The notes beneath the pieces are model-generated. The model did not search any database. It worked only from the letters and a program-made list of their open reading frames with translations, and was not told the origin of the DNA. A stretch of 64,000 nt of DNA, from assembly GCF_016808095.1 (NCBI RefSeq), contig NC_068973.1, positions 8,986,501 to 9,050,500 on the forward strand, given 5' to 3'. Origin of the DNA: Vigna angularis. Its lineage: Eukaryota > Streptophyta > Magnoliopsida > Fabales > Fabaceae. Every line of letters begins with the position of its first letter. The stretch's first letter is position 1. This document shows positions 34,620-48,644 of the stretch, in pieces. A program made the translations under genes and the position numbers.

Positions 34620-37600
34620 ACAACTACTCATTAATAAACAATTTATTTTAAATCTTGAATATATTCATAAAATACTTTTATTATATATACATATGTAAAT
34701 GTAAGCAAAATAAATATTTAACAATTTTAATGTATTTATTTTATTAACTCAAATATAAATGGACTCAAACCACTCAATGCAAAAAGTTGTACCCTCTCCC
34801 CTGTCTTCTTTCAAGACTAAGGGGCTTAGGAAAAAGAATTTTGTTAGAATTTCTTAATTTTCAAGTATCAAAGCAATTGACAAAAAGTTGAAGTTATAGT
34901 GTTTTGCCTTGACTTTTTCTTTTCTTTTCTTTTCTCTTTTTCCTTTGGTGTGGACAAGGTTCTCTGGTCTCCACACTGCATGCATGCAATTGGTACACCT
35001 TATCATTATTTCTCTAAAATTTTAAAATGTCGTGTCAAATTCAAATAATAAAAAAATATCTTAATTCTACTATGTTGCAAATGTTTCTTTTGAACATTAT
35101 AATTGGTACTGGCAGAAGAAATTTTATCATTGATAAGATAAAAAAAGAAAATCTAATCTAAATCTCACGTTAGAAATGAAAATCTAAATACATATCTATA
35201 AATTTATTACTTTAAAGTATTATGTTTTCTTAATTGTATCGTATGTCCACACGACTAATTACAGATCATGTGAACTAACATTAACATGTCACTACGACTG
35301 GTCAATCATGTCTCCAAGACGATTGAGCGATTACAAAATCTAAATAGTCTTAAGTACAACGAATTTATATGTAAAGCGTACTTACTATGTATTAAGTTGG
35401 TGCTCACCTGCAGGGTTTGAAGTTGGAACATCAAAGACTTAGAAATATTTCGTAATGAAAATCGAAAATGACTTTAAAGAATTTGAAAAAAAAATACGAA
35501 AGATTATTTTGATTGTGATCCTTGATCCCAGGTCCGAAATATTAATAAATCTTTTTTAAAGACTTGTTAGTTGGAACCATTTTTTTTAATTAGATATTTT
35601 TATTTTTTTAATATATATATATAATGCAAAATAAATAAAAAATTAAGACATTTAGGGGGACAGGAGCCTGTGGGCAAGACCTAAACACACAAAGGGTTTG
35701 AACTTTTAAGCCTATGGGCTATGAATTGGAGCCCCACAATCACACTAGGCATGCCTCACCTTGAAGCGAAGGGAACATGAATAATATATAATCATTAAAC
35801 AGTTACCTCTTCATTTCTTAATTTATTAACATACCACTCTTTGTTTTATTTGCTTTTAAATTATATATAAGTTTCATATACATATAATAGAAGGAATAAT
35901 GAAGGGAAAGTTTCAAATTTTTATCATTTCTTTTTCCTATACCATACATGCAATGCTTTGAGTAGGTTGTAAGTTATACTTGTTTTTCATCCCTGTTGTC
36001 TTTGGGTGAAGTTAAAGTATAGCCGTCCATTTTCATTTTTTCTTTTATTTTATTTTGTAATTAGAGAAAATGATAGGGTTTCTAATAATCCATACAATTT
36101 TTAGTGAGTAATTAATTAGCCCACACGTTTCATGCATGGGAAACTTTCAAGACAAATATCATGATTCAAAAGTCAAGATAATCATTTCTAGCAAATCACA
36201 AAATATCTAATTAATATTTTCATGTGCTCCACACTATTTATCTTTCTGGGTTTTGATTTTGTATGGCTTACGATGAATAAGAGTTAGGTGTATATATATA
36301 TATATATGCATGCTATAATTGTGTGATTACGTAATGGGCCAACATGGCCTTAACAACAAATTAATTGTAGTTAATGATTATTGTTATGTTATGAATTTTT
36401 TAAGTATGATTTATATTACTTTCATAAATTTCTCCTAAATTTTATATTTTATGTAAAATTAAATCAATGTTTAATCATTCTTGGTTAAACAATTTGATTT
36501 AATGAGCAAAATAGTTTAATCTGACAGCCTATATTTGTTATTTAGTATGGAAAAGATACAAGTTTGGCATTCCTTTGCTTTGTTTTCACTATTATATTGT
36601 ATAACTTGTAAGATTTGTGACCACTTGTAGGTAGTTGAATATTGAAAAGAACAGCAAGAAATCAATGAGAAAAAGGTGTGTAAAAAGTTAATGGGTCTGT
36701 GTTTTGTATGAAGAAATCATCATCATAATAATGTTATTATAGTTGTGTGAGCAATGTTTTTTCTTTATATGCTTTGAATTGGTTTCTTTTTGACTCCATT
36801 TATTACTCTCCTAAAGGAGAGAGAGAAAAAGGAGGCTACTAAAATGAACCAACATAAGTATAATGGTTTCTCTTCTCTAACAAAATTGTGTTAGAAGCAG
36901 GTAATGATTTTATGCCTTTGTCTCAGATCTTGAAATAATCATCATAGGTTTCTGCAATCTTCTAGAGCTTTCAATCAATTACTTTGATGTGTTTAACCAT
37001 ATAATATCAATCAACTTTTAGTCTCTTTCTTTCAAACAATCTAATATACCAACAAGATAAAAAAGATATATAAAAAGAGTGATTAATTTTATTGCATAAA
37101 GATTTTGTTGTTGAAAGACTTGAATTTTGAATTACTCTTCCCATTTCAAAGTAACTGTTGTTGATTTCCAATTATTAAACCATATATTGTTATTAAAGAA
37201 GTGCTAACATAAAACATAATTAAAGATGATAATAAGTAATATAAATAATGGTTATAGTAATGACAACTAACAAAATTTATTTATTATTTGTCTTGTTATT
37301 GATTGAATATGATTTAAAAAATATTTATGAGTATTTTAAAATATGCCATTTATAAATATACGTGAATATTTAAAAAAAATTATAATATTTTCAAATAAAA
37401 TTTAGAAAAAATATATAATGTAATATAAATTAAATTAAATTTAAATTAATAAAATATAAATTAATTTTAATTTTAATAAATTTATCTTAATAAAATACAA
37501 ATTAAAAATTTTAATTTTTTACAAAAATAAATATCCACAAATACGATATCTACTCAATCCTATTTATAAACATATATTAAAAAACATATTACATACCAAT

Positions 37601-39300
37601 AATAAATACTTACAAATATTAATTATTCATTATTCATGCTAAATTTCATTCATAACCATTCACATATTTTTATTATCATTAATATTTAAAAATTGATTAG
37701 TTAAATTTGTGAATGAGGATGAAAAGCTTCTTAGAGTGAAATTTGTGATTTGAAAAGGCGAGAAGAAGGGTGATAGAGTATTGAGGAAAGTTTAGGGTTT
37801 TGGTCAAAGAGATTAGGCACCAAATAACATCAAACACAGAATGTGGGTCTTTCTCATGCCATTATGTGAGTAACCCTTTTGGAAACAGTTAAAACTGGAA
37901 AATAGCTGCCACATGCATAATCAAACATTCTGTAATTGCTGTAAATACACTGCTTTTTAGAATGCTTCCAAGCAACATAAAATACACATTTTTCCTTTAC
38001 GCTTTGCATAATCCTACTCAAGGATATACACTTTTTATCTTTCATTTAAGACTATACCATGGCTATCAAAATAAACCTAAATACCAGTGTTGTATAATAG
38101 TAGATTAATATCATTTTGAAAGTGTATCGATAGAATTGAGATTCCTAATTCAAAGCATTTAAAGTTGTTCGTTTTATGATTTAGTTGTGTTCTTTTTTTT
38201 CTTTTTTTTTCTTTTTTTTGTTTTAGCCATGAGGTAGGATGTTTATAGAAGATACTTCGATGCTCAAGTCAGTAACGCCTAGTCGTTTAATTGATCAGGT
38301 GATCCTACAGTATAAAAAGACTTTTTTTTAAATACTTTTAATTTGTTTAATATAATTTTAATTTAAAAAGTATCAAGAGGTTAATTTTTAACATTCATTT
38401 TTCTAATATTTTAAAAGACTTACAGTGACATCTAAAAAGTTCTGGTTATCACTAGTTAACTTACATATTAAGCTTTTTTAATAGTGATATAAAATGTCCT
38501 AATTAGTAATAATTTGCTTACATATATCATAAGTTGTTAATGGTGATAGCCACCACCATATTGTGATTTGGAAACAAATCATTAAAGCTTGTTTATCTAT
38601 TATGTTCTTAACTTAATGGAGACTTATTAAAGCTAAAGTGATTAAAAGCCGGTTAATCATCCACTCGTGCGTGATAAAATCGGTCGAATCATCATTCCTC
38701 TGTGTTATATTTTCTTTTTCTTATTTTTAAAACGCCTGACTTGTTTATAACACATTTTGTGGTGAATCTCAAGAAAAAATCATTATTTTATTTCAAACAT
38801 TTTGTGCTACTCTATTTTTTTTAAGTTATTACTACGTATACTTTTAACTTATTTATTTTGAAATTTATAAGATATATTAATCCGAAAATATTCTTTTGAC
38901 TGTAACTTTCCTCTTCTAAAGCATTATAAATGTCTTTCTCAACCTAAAAAGTTTAAGGATTAATCTGTAAAATAACAAAAGCAGAGTAATTTGAAATTAA
39001 AAAGTTTGCAAAGATAAAACTAAAATCAAAACAATTTTAGATGATGAATTTAAAATACTTTGCTTTATTCAACACTAAACAAGACTTTATAGAGATAAAG
39101 AAAAAATTTCCTTTATTATTTTTACTTTCATATAAATTACAAGCAAAATTTAAACTTCATAAACATTTAAAATACTAAAAAATAATATTATTTTATGTAG
39201 AATATTTTTTTTACCGGTTTGTAAATATTTTTGATAGAAATGATGGAAGTTTTGCTATAAGAACATCGAAGCGACATATTCTATTAATTGAAAATTTCAA
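34620..39300. other. AT-rich intergenic DNA between FMO gene and 39.3 kb
   Basis: No gene was seen. A GC-richer island at 35650-35785 and another patch at 38225-38320 look like fragments of old repeats but have no recognisable ends. An AT tract is at 36292-36307. The 37854-38045 minus ORF has no family features. Confidence 0.5.
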
Positions 39301-39329
39301 GCTGAAATTTTTTCTCGGCAGTCAAAGAC

Positions 39330-40480
39330 AAATTATGTTAACAATAATAAAAATTTGTTGATAATATGAGTTAATTGACAAATTACATATGAAAAAAAAA
39401 TTCGTTAATAAATTTAACAACAAATAAAAAAAATATGTCAATAATTATCAATGACAAAAAAATCTAACAATAAATACGCATGGGTGATTACTCATAACCT
39501 AAATCCATAAGTAAATATATATTAAAATGGTAAATACAATGATTAATTCTTTTCTTCCTCCCATTCTCCTTCTTCTTTTTCCTTTCTTTACTTCTTTCTC
39601 TCATCATCCTCCTTTTCCTCTTCTCCTCACCGTTCACCTCCACTTTTGTCACCATTGTGTTCGTTTAATTTAATTTCAATTCCTTGTTTTCCTTTCCCTC
39701 CTCTTTCAACTTCTTTTCTAATCATCATTGTTGTTTTGGGTACCATCCTTGCTCCACTTCTAGTCGTCGTTGCATTGATGTCGCGTCTTTGCCACCATCA
39801 TTATCATCGATTTTGGTTTCTCCTCATCCTTTTTCTCCTTCTCCTCCTTGTTTTCTTTCTCTTCTCTTCTTCTCATCTATCTTCACTTAATTTATAAAAT
39901 ATCATCAAATATGGAAAGAAATTTGTCGTTCATTTTATCAACGAATTTATCATCGGAAAAATCCATTAGTAAAGAATTATTGACGAATTTTACCGTACGA
40001 ATTTTACCGACGAATTATACTTGAATAGGTAAAAACCAAAATAGGAAGTTTGATGCTATTTTAACGAAGAAATTTACCAATAGATAAATTTTTCGATAAT
40101 AAAAAATAGAAATTACCATTAGAATTTACCGATAAAATTTATTGACAAATAAATTACCGACAAAATTTTGTGACGGATACATTACCGAAAAAAATATTGT
40201 TAGTAATATATATTTTAATTTACCGATGAATATTTTTGTCAGTAATTGAAATTTTAAATTTTTTACCAATGGAATTTATTGATGTATACAATACTGACAG
40301 ATACATTACCAACAAAAATATTTGTTGGTAACACATATTCTAATTTATCGATGAATATTTTTTTTTATGATTGAAATGCTAAATTTTTTTGGAAAAATCC
40401 ATTGATAAATTTGGTTTTGTTGATAAATTTATCTCTGTCGATAAAATTTCATAAGTAATTACAAAAATTCTGCTAATGAT
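39330..40480. repeat. Dense short diverged repeats, CACTA-subterminal-like
   Basis: Many variants of (T)TTACCGACGAATTT / TTACCGATGAATATT / ATTGACAAATTACC recur in both orientations (for example 39975, 40010, 40125, 40150, 40225, 40345). Such arrays are typical of the subterminal regions of plant CACTA elements. No CACTA terminus or coding region was found, and a C/T-rich stretch (39540-39890) lies inside. Assignment to CACTA is inference. Confidence 0.4.
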
Positions 40481-42546
40481 TCCTTATAAAATCATCATTT
40501 ATGTTAAAACAATAACATTTTTACGAAGAAAAGAAACAACTATATGACAATGGTTACATGAAAATCATCAACTTTTAGACTCAGATGATAAAAAATTCAT
40601 AACAAAAGTTGTTGAGTCTAAAAGACAATAATTCCCACTTAACCATCGTGTTATCATTCATGCAAGTCTCCTATTCGCTCCCACTTGTCTCTTTCTTTGT
40701 TTTCATTATTGTTCTACTATTGTGTGTTGTGTTGTGACATTTGTTGGTTTTTGCTTAAACCCTTGGTTTAAGACTGTCCACCAGCTTTACTTCTTTTCTT
40801 AGATTGTTTTTATTTTGTGGTTCTGTTGCTCCCCTAAGGTGATTGTATGAAGTCATATTTGTTGTTGTAATTAAGTCTTTTTGTACCATACTTCTCACTT
40901 ATTACTACCACACATAAACCACTATTATCACTGCTCATCATTCCCTAATTCATTTTCTTATTACTCTTAGTTTTTATATTTTTAAAACAATTATACGAAT
41001 GTGTGAATTATTTTTGAGTTATTTTTCGCTATATTTGGATTGCTGGAATATTCAATTCTTTAAGTGTAGTGGTGTTGAGTATAGGGTGTCAAATTGTTTT
41101 ATTTTGAAGAAAGTTCATATTTTAGGTGTTATACTATTGAAATTTTGGTTGAAATAGTAATTGTTAAGTATAATTTATTTTTAATTGATTTGTTGAATGT
41201 GAAAATTTAGTTTGTTATTTTATATAATATTACACGACTATTGCATTAAGTTAACTTTATTTTCTTGTTTGAGATTTAATACAATAATTATATATTATCC
41301 CTAATTTAAAAATTTATTTCTTTTATTTAAAAATAAAATGAGGCAGTATTAATAGTAATTGTATTAAATCTTGAATTGTCTAGTTGGACAATTTAAGAAG
41401 ATTAATTATTTTTTAATAGTTCATTCATACAAATCTATTTTAGTTTACATTTCATATATTTCATTAAATTTGTTTGATTACTTTTTTATATTATTTTCAA
41501 TGCATATTTGATTGTGGTTTATTACCACTTTAATTTTGTGTAATCTAAATACTAATGGGAAATATTGCCAATTTTTTTTTAAATTGAAGAAATGTTATTT
41601 AAAAGTTATATGCACTAACGAAATAAGGAAAAATGAATCTTCTTGAATGAGATAAGGTCACACATTTGAATGCTAAATTTTTTTGTGAAATTTAAGAAAT
41701 ATTATTTAAAAGTTATGAACTAATGAGATAGGAAAAAGTGGATATTCTAAAATAAGATAAGGTCACACTTTGAATACAAAAGTAAGGTTTTCACACATTT
41801 AGACAATGCTTAAATTATGATAATTTTCTTTGAAATTATACAACTTGGACATAATATAGTGAATTATCAAACTTGTTAAGAGTGTCCAAACTAAAGACTT
41901 TATTGATTCCACCATTAATGATCAATTAGAGGAAGATTGATTAAAGAACATGATTCACGATGTTGATATAAAATCTTTTGCTCAAGTGTATGTGTGTGAA
42001 ACTAGATCATCTATATACAAAACCCTTGCTCCATGTAACACTCACCTTGAATTGAATGAGAATTCAGTCGTTTTTATGAAAGTATTATTCTTATTCTTTG
42101 AAGTCACAATCGGAGTAATCTTATCCAATTTCTTCTATAAGGAATCTCCCTTGAAAGATGATTCATCCAATTTTCTTAAGAAACTTAAAGAGTTTAGGAA
42201 CTTTTAGTCTTATACTACTAAAAGGAAGAAAAATATTTTATATCATGAGCACCATCAACGATGGTTGTAATGACTAATTGTTTTGACATTTCTTCATTCA
42301 ATGTAGTTCTGAGTTTTATGTAATGTTTATATTGAATTATATTTTTTCCTTAATAATTGAACAAATATTTGTTTGACTTGAGTTCTTCTTTAGGAGCCTA
42401 GTGTTTTTAATAGATTTTTTGTTTTTCTAAAGGAGAAGAAAAGTTTTATATTTAGTGTGTTTTGATAAGATCCCAATATTGGTATACTTTGATCTTAAAT
42501 TTAGCTTTTAATTACGCACTTATCATTCTCTTAGGTCATCTTATAT

Positions 42547-42619
<73 letters not shown>

Positions 42620-44097
42620 TAAAAGAAAGATAACACTTCATATATATTTCTCATGTATTACTATACTACCAAACTTCATATAGATTTTATTAATTACCAA
42701 CTTTTGTAAAAAAACTTGAATTTAACAATTAAAAAATATTCATCTATGATAGTGTATAAAATATGTCTGTTTCTAAATAAAGTTTTGTGCAACCTAATAT
42801 ATTTCAAAAATTGATGCTTCTAAAAAATAATATTCTAGTATTAGTTATTAGTCCATATCATATTTATTTTCAAAATAATTACTTTAAGATATAACAAGTG
42901 CATTACAAAAGAACCCTTACTGAATCAGAATCTTCTTTTAATGAATTCGACACTTACTCGCTAATACGAAGCAACAATTATATCTGAAATACATTAAATT
43001 ATATTTTAAATATAGTAATCCAAAAATACGAACAAAAAATTGTTGAATTTATTAGGGAAGAGTAATAGTGGAATTTCCTGTGTTACCTGTAGTTGAGGTG
43101 CGAGGTGAAAAATATAGGTACATAAAAAAAATCCTAACTATAACGCTTTTTGTCTAACTTAAGTTTCAACTTGAGTTTCAGAAAGTTAATTGTTAACCTG
43201 TTTGATGTGGCAATGATTTAAGTATTTTTATAAAGCTAGTGTTCTTTTTTTATTTTTAGAAAACTTGTATAGATGTTTTTGGCAATAACTTTGATCTATC
43301 AAATGTAATTTGATCATTTTTAAAAATTATAACACTTAGATTTGTAACAAATTAGAAGTTAATTACATTTTTTTTGTATTTAAATATTATTTTCTAAAAA
43401 AAAGTTCATGAGTTAACCTTGACCCCAAGGTTTTTAAAGATATTTTGGACACGTGATCTTTTTCTATAGAAAGACTTTTGGTTTTGTGGGTTTTTTTGGC
43501 TTTAATCCATGTGATTAAAGGCCAAACCATGTTAGGTAGGCCATATTGATGGTTTTACACGTAGCATAAGACGATAAATCAAAAAAATTATTTCTTGTGA
43601 AGATAAAATTTGTCCCAAAACATATTTATAGAATTATTTATTGAAAACTTCTAATATCCTTTATTTCAAACCATTTCATTTTAGTTATAATAAATGGAGT
43701 TCAATGTATATAAAGAATTTAATTTTGTATTCTCAACAATACGATCTTTCCTTACTATTTCCATAATTTTTTTTTGTAGATATTATTTCTGGTTGGTTCT
43801 AATTGCATTATATTTTACATTTTTATGACTTCAAATCTGACATATGGTTTATTGGATTCGTAGTCTTATGATATTTTCTACAATTTTTTAAAGTTGAGAT
43901 AGCTTTGGTGAAATTTTATAAAAAAGAACCATATAGCTTAAATGTGCTCTAATGATATAAACAAAAATAATTAGTTTAATTTTTCAATTTTAGAAATTGT
44001 CTTTTTCTTTAATTTTTTCTTGAATTTCAAAGTTCCTTTTCCTTTTCTCTCATCCTTCATGTTCTTTGTTATTCTTAAATAGAAAACTAACTTTATC
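40480..44097. other. AT-rich intergenic DNA
   Basis: No gene was seen apart from the (AT)n tract at 42552-42609. The 85-codon plus frame at 41950-42207 has no recognisable domain and no other support. Confidence 0.5.
42552..42609. repeat. (AT)n microsatellite
   Basis: An AT dinucleotide tract of 58 bp followed by (AAAT)n. Confidence 0.95.
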
Positions 44098-45765
44098 TGA
44101 TTAGTTTTTACAAAGAGTAAGTGAATTTATGTTCTTTTATCTAAATTATGCATTTTCTTATGCATGTGAGTTGTGGTTCATTGTATGTGTCATATGAGTC
44201 TTCTATAAGACTTTTTGCTTATTAATGGTACTAATGGTATATCCTGATAATGTTTTTGCGACTTGTACGAGCAGATAGAGTTCCTTGAGTCGTTGGAGTT
44301 GTCTTAGCACTCTTGGAGTAGTTTGGTTCTTTAAAAAGGCAAGAGAAGATAATTACTTTGATTTTAATTGATAGACAACTTATAATTAACAATTGAAGGC
44401 TTGTACGATAATTGGTTTGTGAAACTGAGTCGTATGATGATTTATGGCATGTTGGATTCAGTTAGTAGTTTTGAATAGTCTTTAGTGATTGTATTTGAAA
44501 TATTGGTATGTTGTATGGTTGAAATTTCATTTAAGGTTTAAGACATAGAATTGTGTATAGTCTGATGGTTGGTTGATTTTTAACATCTGTGATTGGTGTT
44601 AGACTAGTTCTATAGGGTTGAATGATATAAATATGCAGAATTTTGTTCTACAAAATTATGCAGACTTGTTGGGTGAACATATACTCGCTGGGAGAAGTCA
44701 AAATCAGGGAGCTACTAACTTGGTGGTCGTTGGGCAAGAAAAATCTCTCTAAGGCAACTAAAGTCAAAGAGTTCACTGACTTGATAATCGTAGAGCAAAA
44801 ATATACTTGTTGGGTGACTTTTAGGAGAACTTAAATCTGTAAGTTCTAGTGGCATTTTCACTAAGCAAGCTATCTGGTGGTTAAGCGAATGTGTTGCCAT
44901 ACATTATTCGTTGAGTGAGTATATCTTATGGCTGAGCGAAAATACCATACTTTTAAACTAAATTTTCATATATCTCTTATGATGAGTTTAATGTGTGTGA
45001 TTATGTGAATATTAAAACAATGGTTGGTTTATAACATGATATATGAATGGTTGAAACGAATCCAAGGAGGATTGGTGGTGGTTAAAGTAGTGTATGTATT
45101 GATATATGGATTTTGTATTGGGGATTATGCTAATGCTCTAAGAACCATCAAATCTCAAGTAGAGAATGGTGGAGTATGTTGTAAAAGGAGCAAAGGTCCT
45201 AGTCCAGGGGTTTTACCTTGGCCAAAGATGATTGACGAACTAACTTTATGTGTGGTAGCTAGGGTGAGCAAGCTCACAAATGCATAACTCGCCAGAGTGA
45301 ATCAAAATGCTCAAGTATAGAATGAATGATTATATGCCTTAAGATTTGTTGATATAACTTTATATATGTGTCAATGTCTATATTTTGTTGTATGAATGCT
45401 TTTTTGGTCAATTAGTTTACTCTTCTATCTTTATTTGTTTGTTTGCTTTCTTGTTTGTTATGATCACCTTAATGGTGTGAGCATATGAGAATGTTTATGT
45501 GATCAGGTACAAATTGGAGATGGTTGAAGTATTGAGTAAGAATTTAATTTTTGTGTATTAATATGTTTTTGTAAAACTTTAGTATTGTACTTGTAGACAA
45601 GTGTAATATAATTCTTAATAATATAGGATCTTGTATATATATTTTTGGTGTTATAGTTATATTTGAATAACTGTAATAGTATTTTATATTTTATCTTGAG
45701 TTAATTGTTATTGAATGTATGATCATTCCTTTAATAGTTAAACACTATTAAAATAGAATGTTACA
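44098..45765. mobile_element. Possible solo LTR, gypsy-like, about 1.67 kb
   Basis: The right end AATAGAATGTTACA resembles the ends of the clear solo LTRs at 75-1318 and 55790-57969. It is followed by TTATC (45766-45770), and the same TTATC precedes a TG at 44098 (44093-44097). The interior has the 'CGCTGGGnGA / CGTTGGGCAA' phrases (44685-44960) seen in legume LTRs. The left end is uncertain because a 5-bp match in AT-rich DNA can be chance. Confidence 0.4.
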
Positions 45766-48000
45766 TTATCAACAAAATTAGCAACCAAATTGAATGATAT
45801 TTTGATTTAATTTTTAATTATTTTTAGTTAAATGATGTTTTGTTTGATTAAATTAACGAATTAGATAATTGTAATTTAATATTTAATGAACTACTGTATA
45901 AATCTTAAATCTACAAATCGACCGTTTATCTTTTTGTATTTCATTTTTTTTCTCAATCCTAAACCCTCAAATTAAATTTGTAAAAAAAAAATTCTGATAT
46001 TGTCTTGTTTTTTCACAATGAAAATTATTTTCATTTTATCCTATTAAACTATTGGAACATAATTGAATTTGATTAAAATTCTAATTAAAAAAACAATTTT
46101 CTAGCTCTTCTAAAAAATAAAAAAAAGGCCGGCACCATGGCTTCTCTGGAGTTTTCTTTGCCCTTTTGTTTTAGTTAGTAAGCACATGAAGCCATTAACC
46201 AAAGAAGCACTTCCTCAGCTCAACGTTGGACAGCTTGCACTCATTTAACAAGATACCTTTAATTAATTAACTTATCTTCTAACAAAGTTCTTCTCCCAAT
46301 TTTTGTATCTATTTCCTCAACTTTCTCTCTTGGAACTAATCAATGTGTTACACTGGAATATATATGCATCATGCTAATTTGTCACTACCACTAAAATATA
46401 TATTAAACTAATGATATCATATGGTATTAGCAAAATTATTTATCAGTTTAAAATATCATATTAATCGTATGATTTTATAATGTCTTTTATCAACGTATTA
46501 AACAAAATCTATTCCAATCAAGAGAAGACTAATTCTCAACAATGGTGATTTTTTATTGACAAATGTCTTTTAAGTATCTTCAAAGGGTACACGAGCAAGT
46601 TATAAATTAGTGATCATAAATTAATTATTAGTATGTTCTTAATATCAAGTTATTGTAGAAATAATAGCTTATCATAATAAGAGTGTAGTATGTGATTCAA
46701 CCATATTTTACATTGTCATCAGATAATGTTTTTTTTCCCTCATCAAAGAACCTTAATTAAAACAATGATCAGAATTAACTTACCACAGTAAAACTTGAAA
46801 TTTAATTTCAGTGGGTGAGACTTTTACATTGAAGATAACCTAAGGGTAAATTCTATTTATTAAGAAGAATCCAAGGGTGAAAGAAAACAAGAGAAGAACC
46901 AGATGAACATCATTGGATTTAACAAAATTCGGCTCAGAATTAGTAAATTACTTTGCTTTCTGCACTGATTTAAGCTCCAAGGAAACATATCTGCTTTATA
47001 AGTTTCATCATTGTAATAAACCACAACACCTTTACAATGCACCAGAAGACAAAAACATCACAGCAATGTTGTTTGCAAGCAGTTAAAAAGCTTTTGAAAC
47101 AGCAAAATAGGTACAAGTTTAAAGTTGCTTAGGACTATATATATATATACTTGAGGGTGACCAAAAGGGATCAAAGTGCCCAACTGGCTTAACTAGGAGC
47201 CATTAACACTCCTCTAATGGATAACATCTCCATATTCTTGTCAGCATCCAATATCCAATTTTGGAAAATTTAGCTTTATAAATTGACCCTTAGGCATTTA
47301 CAATGTTTTTACATAGACAATTCCAAAAGGGCATTGAAAGATAAAAAGAAAAAGATGAAAGACACAACACTCTTGGACTCAAATAAATGTGCCAGATTTC
47401 AGTTGCATTACTTAACCAGCTCACCTTGTACCTGGCTTATGTTTTGGTGGCATGGCTCAGTTCAGCTATAGGTGCAACCATAAAATGAACCTTATATTTA
47501 TGAACAAGAAGTTATAAAATAAAATATCAGACAACCCCACTTGATTATGACCCACCAATCCAAATTTTGCTTTACCAAATTGGCCTTGAAATATGCCTTA
47601 CTCAATCCCAGTGGAGAATCAAGAAAACAGTGGCATTTGACAGACTTGTGTCAGAAGAGGAAGGTTTACCCTACACTTTCTAACACTTGGTTTATTAATG
47701 TATTATGCATCTTGAATGGAATTAGATGGAGGACCCACATGAAAAATCTGTTGTAAATCCGACAAATAAGAAAACATCAGAGTAATAGAAAGTCCAGAAG
47801 AATAACGGTCAGAGAGAAGAACCTTTCACTTCTTTCACTTGAAGTGTTTTTAGCATTAGTACATATATAGAGAAGAAAGAAAAGAAGCATTTCCTTAATG
47901 GCAAGACAAAGGAAGGAATAGTTGGAAATGCAGTTAGTTTGAGCAGGTTCCTGAGCCAATTGGTTGCGGACGTGGAGGAATCTGAGGCCGTTGGATGAAG
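45766..48000. other. Intergenic DNA upstream of the zinc-finger gene
   Basis: No gene was seen. A short frame from the ATG at 46137 (MASLEFSLPF) stops after 13 codons and is not taken as a gene. Less AT-rich sequence from about 46850 to 48000 may be distal promoter or old repeat. Confidence 0.45.
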
Positions 48001-48027
48001 GGGTGGCGTAAGATCCTCAGTTGAGTA

Positions 48028-48033
48028 CACGTG
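48028..48033 (+). promoter_or_regulatory. G-box upstream of the zinc-finger gene
   Basis: CACGTG in the context TACACGTGCT, about 610 bp upstream of the ZAT start codon, followed by a CT-rich stretch (48038-48090) common near plant transcription starts. The (CTCA)n run at 48173-48190 is probably in the 5' UTR. Confidence 0.4.
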
Positions 48034-48471
48034 CTGTCCCTCTCCCTTTACCACCCTTTCTCTCTCTCTCTCTTTTTTTCCTTTTTTTTTTTGTTTTTTA
48101 ATCTTTGCTTCCATGCATGGATTTCTCCTCCTAATATAGTGAAGTTTAGAGAGAGAATTGGAGAAACAAACGCTCACTCACTCACTCACTCTTGTTTGTT
48201 CTTTTCTCCCTTGGCTTCCTCATCCATCATCGCTATCATTAGCAACAAAGGTAACACGCACAACTCCTCTCCATCTCTTCAAAGTTTGATTTTTTCTTCA
48301 AAATTCAACTTCCCAAAGGACACGAGCTACTACTGCTGGTCTAGTATTCTCAAGAAGCTTTCTAGTTTATATAGTTTACCATACTACACCACGTTCTCTT
48401 GTCCCTTTTGTTTTCCTCTTTTTCTGAGTTAGATCTTGCACTCACCTTTCAATTTTTTCGTGAAACCAGAC

Positions 48472-48522
48472 ATGGGGTTTCTCTTGTTCTTCTCTCCCAC
48501 CGCTTCCAAGATACTATGCTGA
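48472..48522 (+). other. Upstream ORF (16 codons) in the leader of the zinc-finger gene
   Basis: ATG at 48472 opens MGFLLFFSPTASKILC and stops at 48520, 122 nt before the main ATG. If the leader is transcribed unspliced, this uORF could dampen translation. A GT donor-like site (AAAGGTAACA near 48249) hints at a possible leader intron that might remove part of the leader. Confidence 0.35.
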
Positions 48523-48644
48523 TCTGGGGTCTTGCTATTTCTCGCTGTGATCCTCTCCTCTTGTGTTGATGATCAAGAAGTGAGTTGGTTTGCCTTTGTT
48601 TGCTGATCCCTGCGTGTGTGTGTGTTCGGTTTCTTGAAAATCCA

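Noticed and set aside
39646..39897. 83-codon plus-strand frame rich in Leu/Phe
   Set aside because: Translation of a C/T-rich low-complexity stretch; not a credible membrane protein gene without other support.
46137..46178. Short frame MASLEFSLPF after a GC-richer patch
   Set aside because: Stops after 13 codons and no downstream exon with a domain could be joined.
48031..48432. 133-codon plus-strand frame upstream of the zinc-finger gene
   Set aside because: Low-complexity Ser/Phe-rich translation of a CT-rich leader or promoter; no domain.
48585..48644. N-terminal extension of the zinc-finger protein from ATG 48585
   Set aside because: The extra 20 residues are hydrophobic and unlike ZAT N-termini, whereas the Met at 48645 starts the family-typical sequence.
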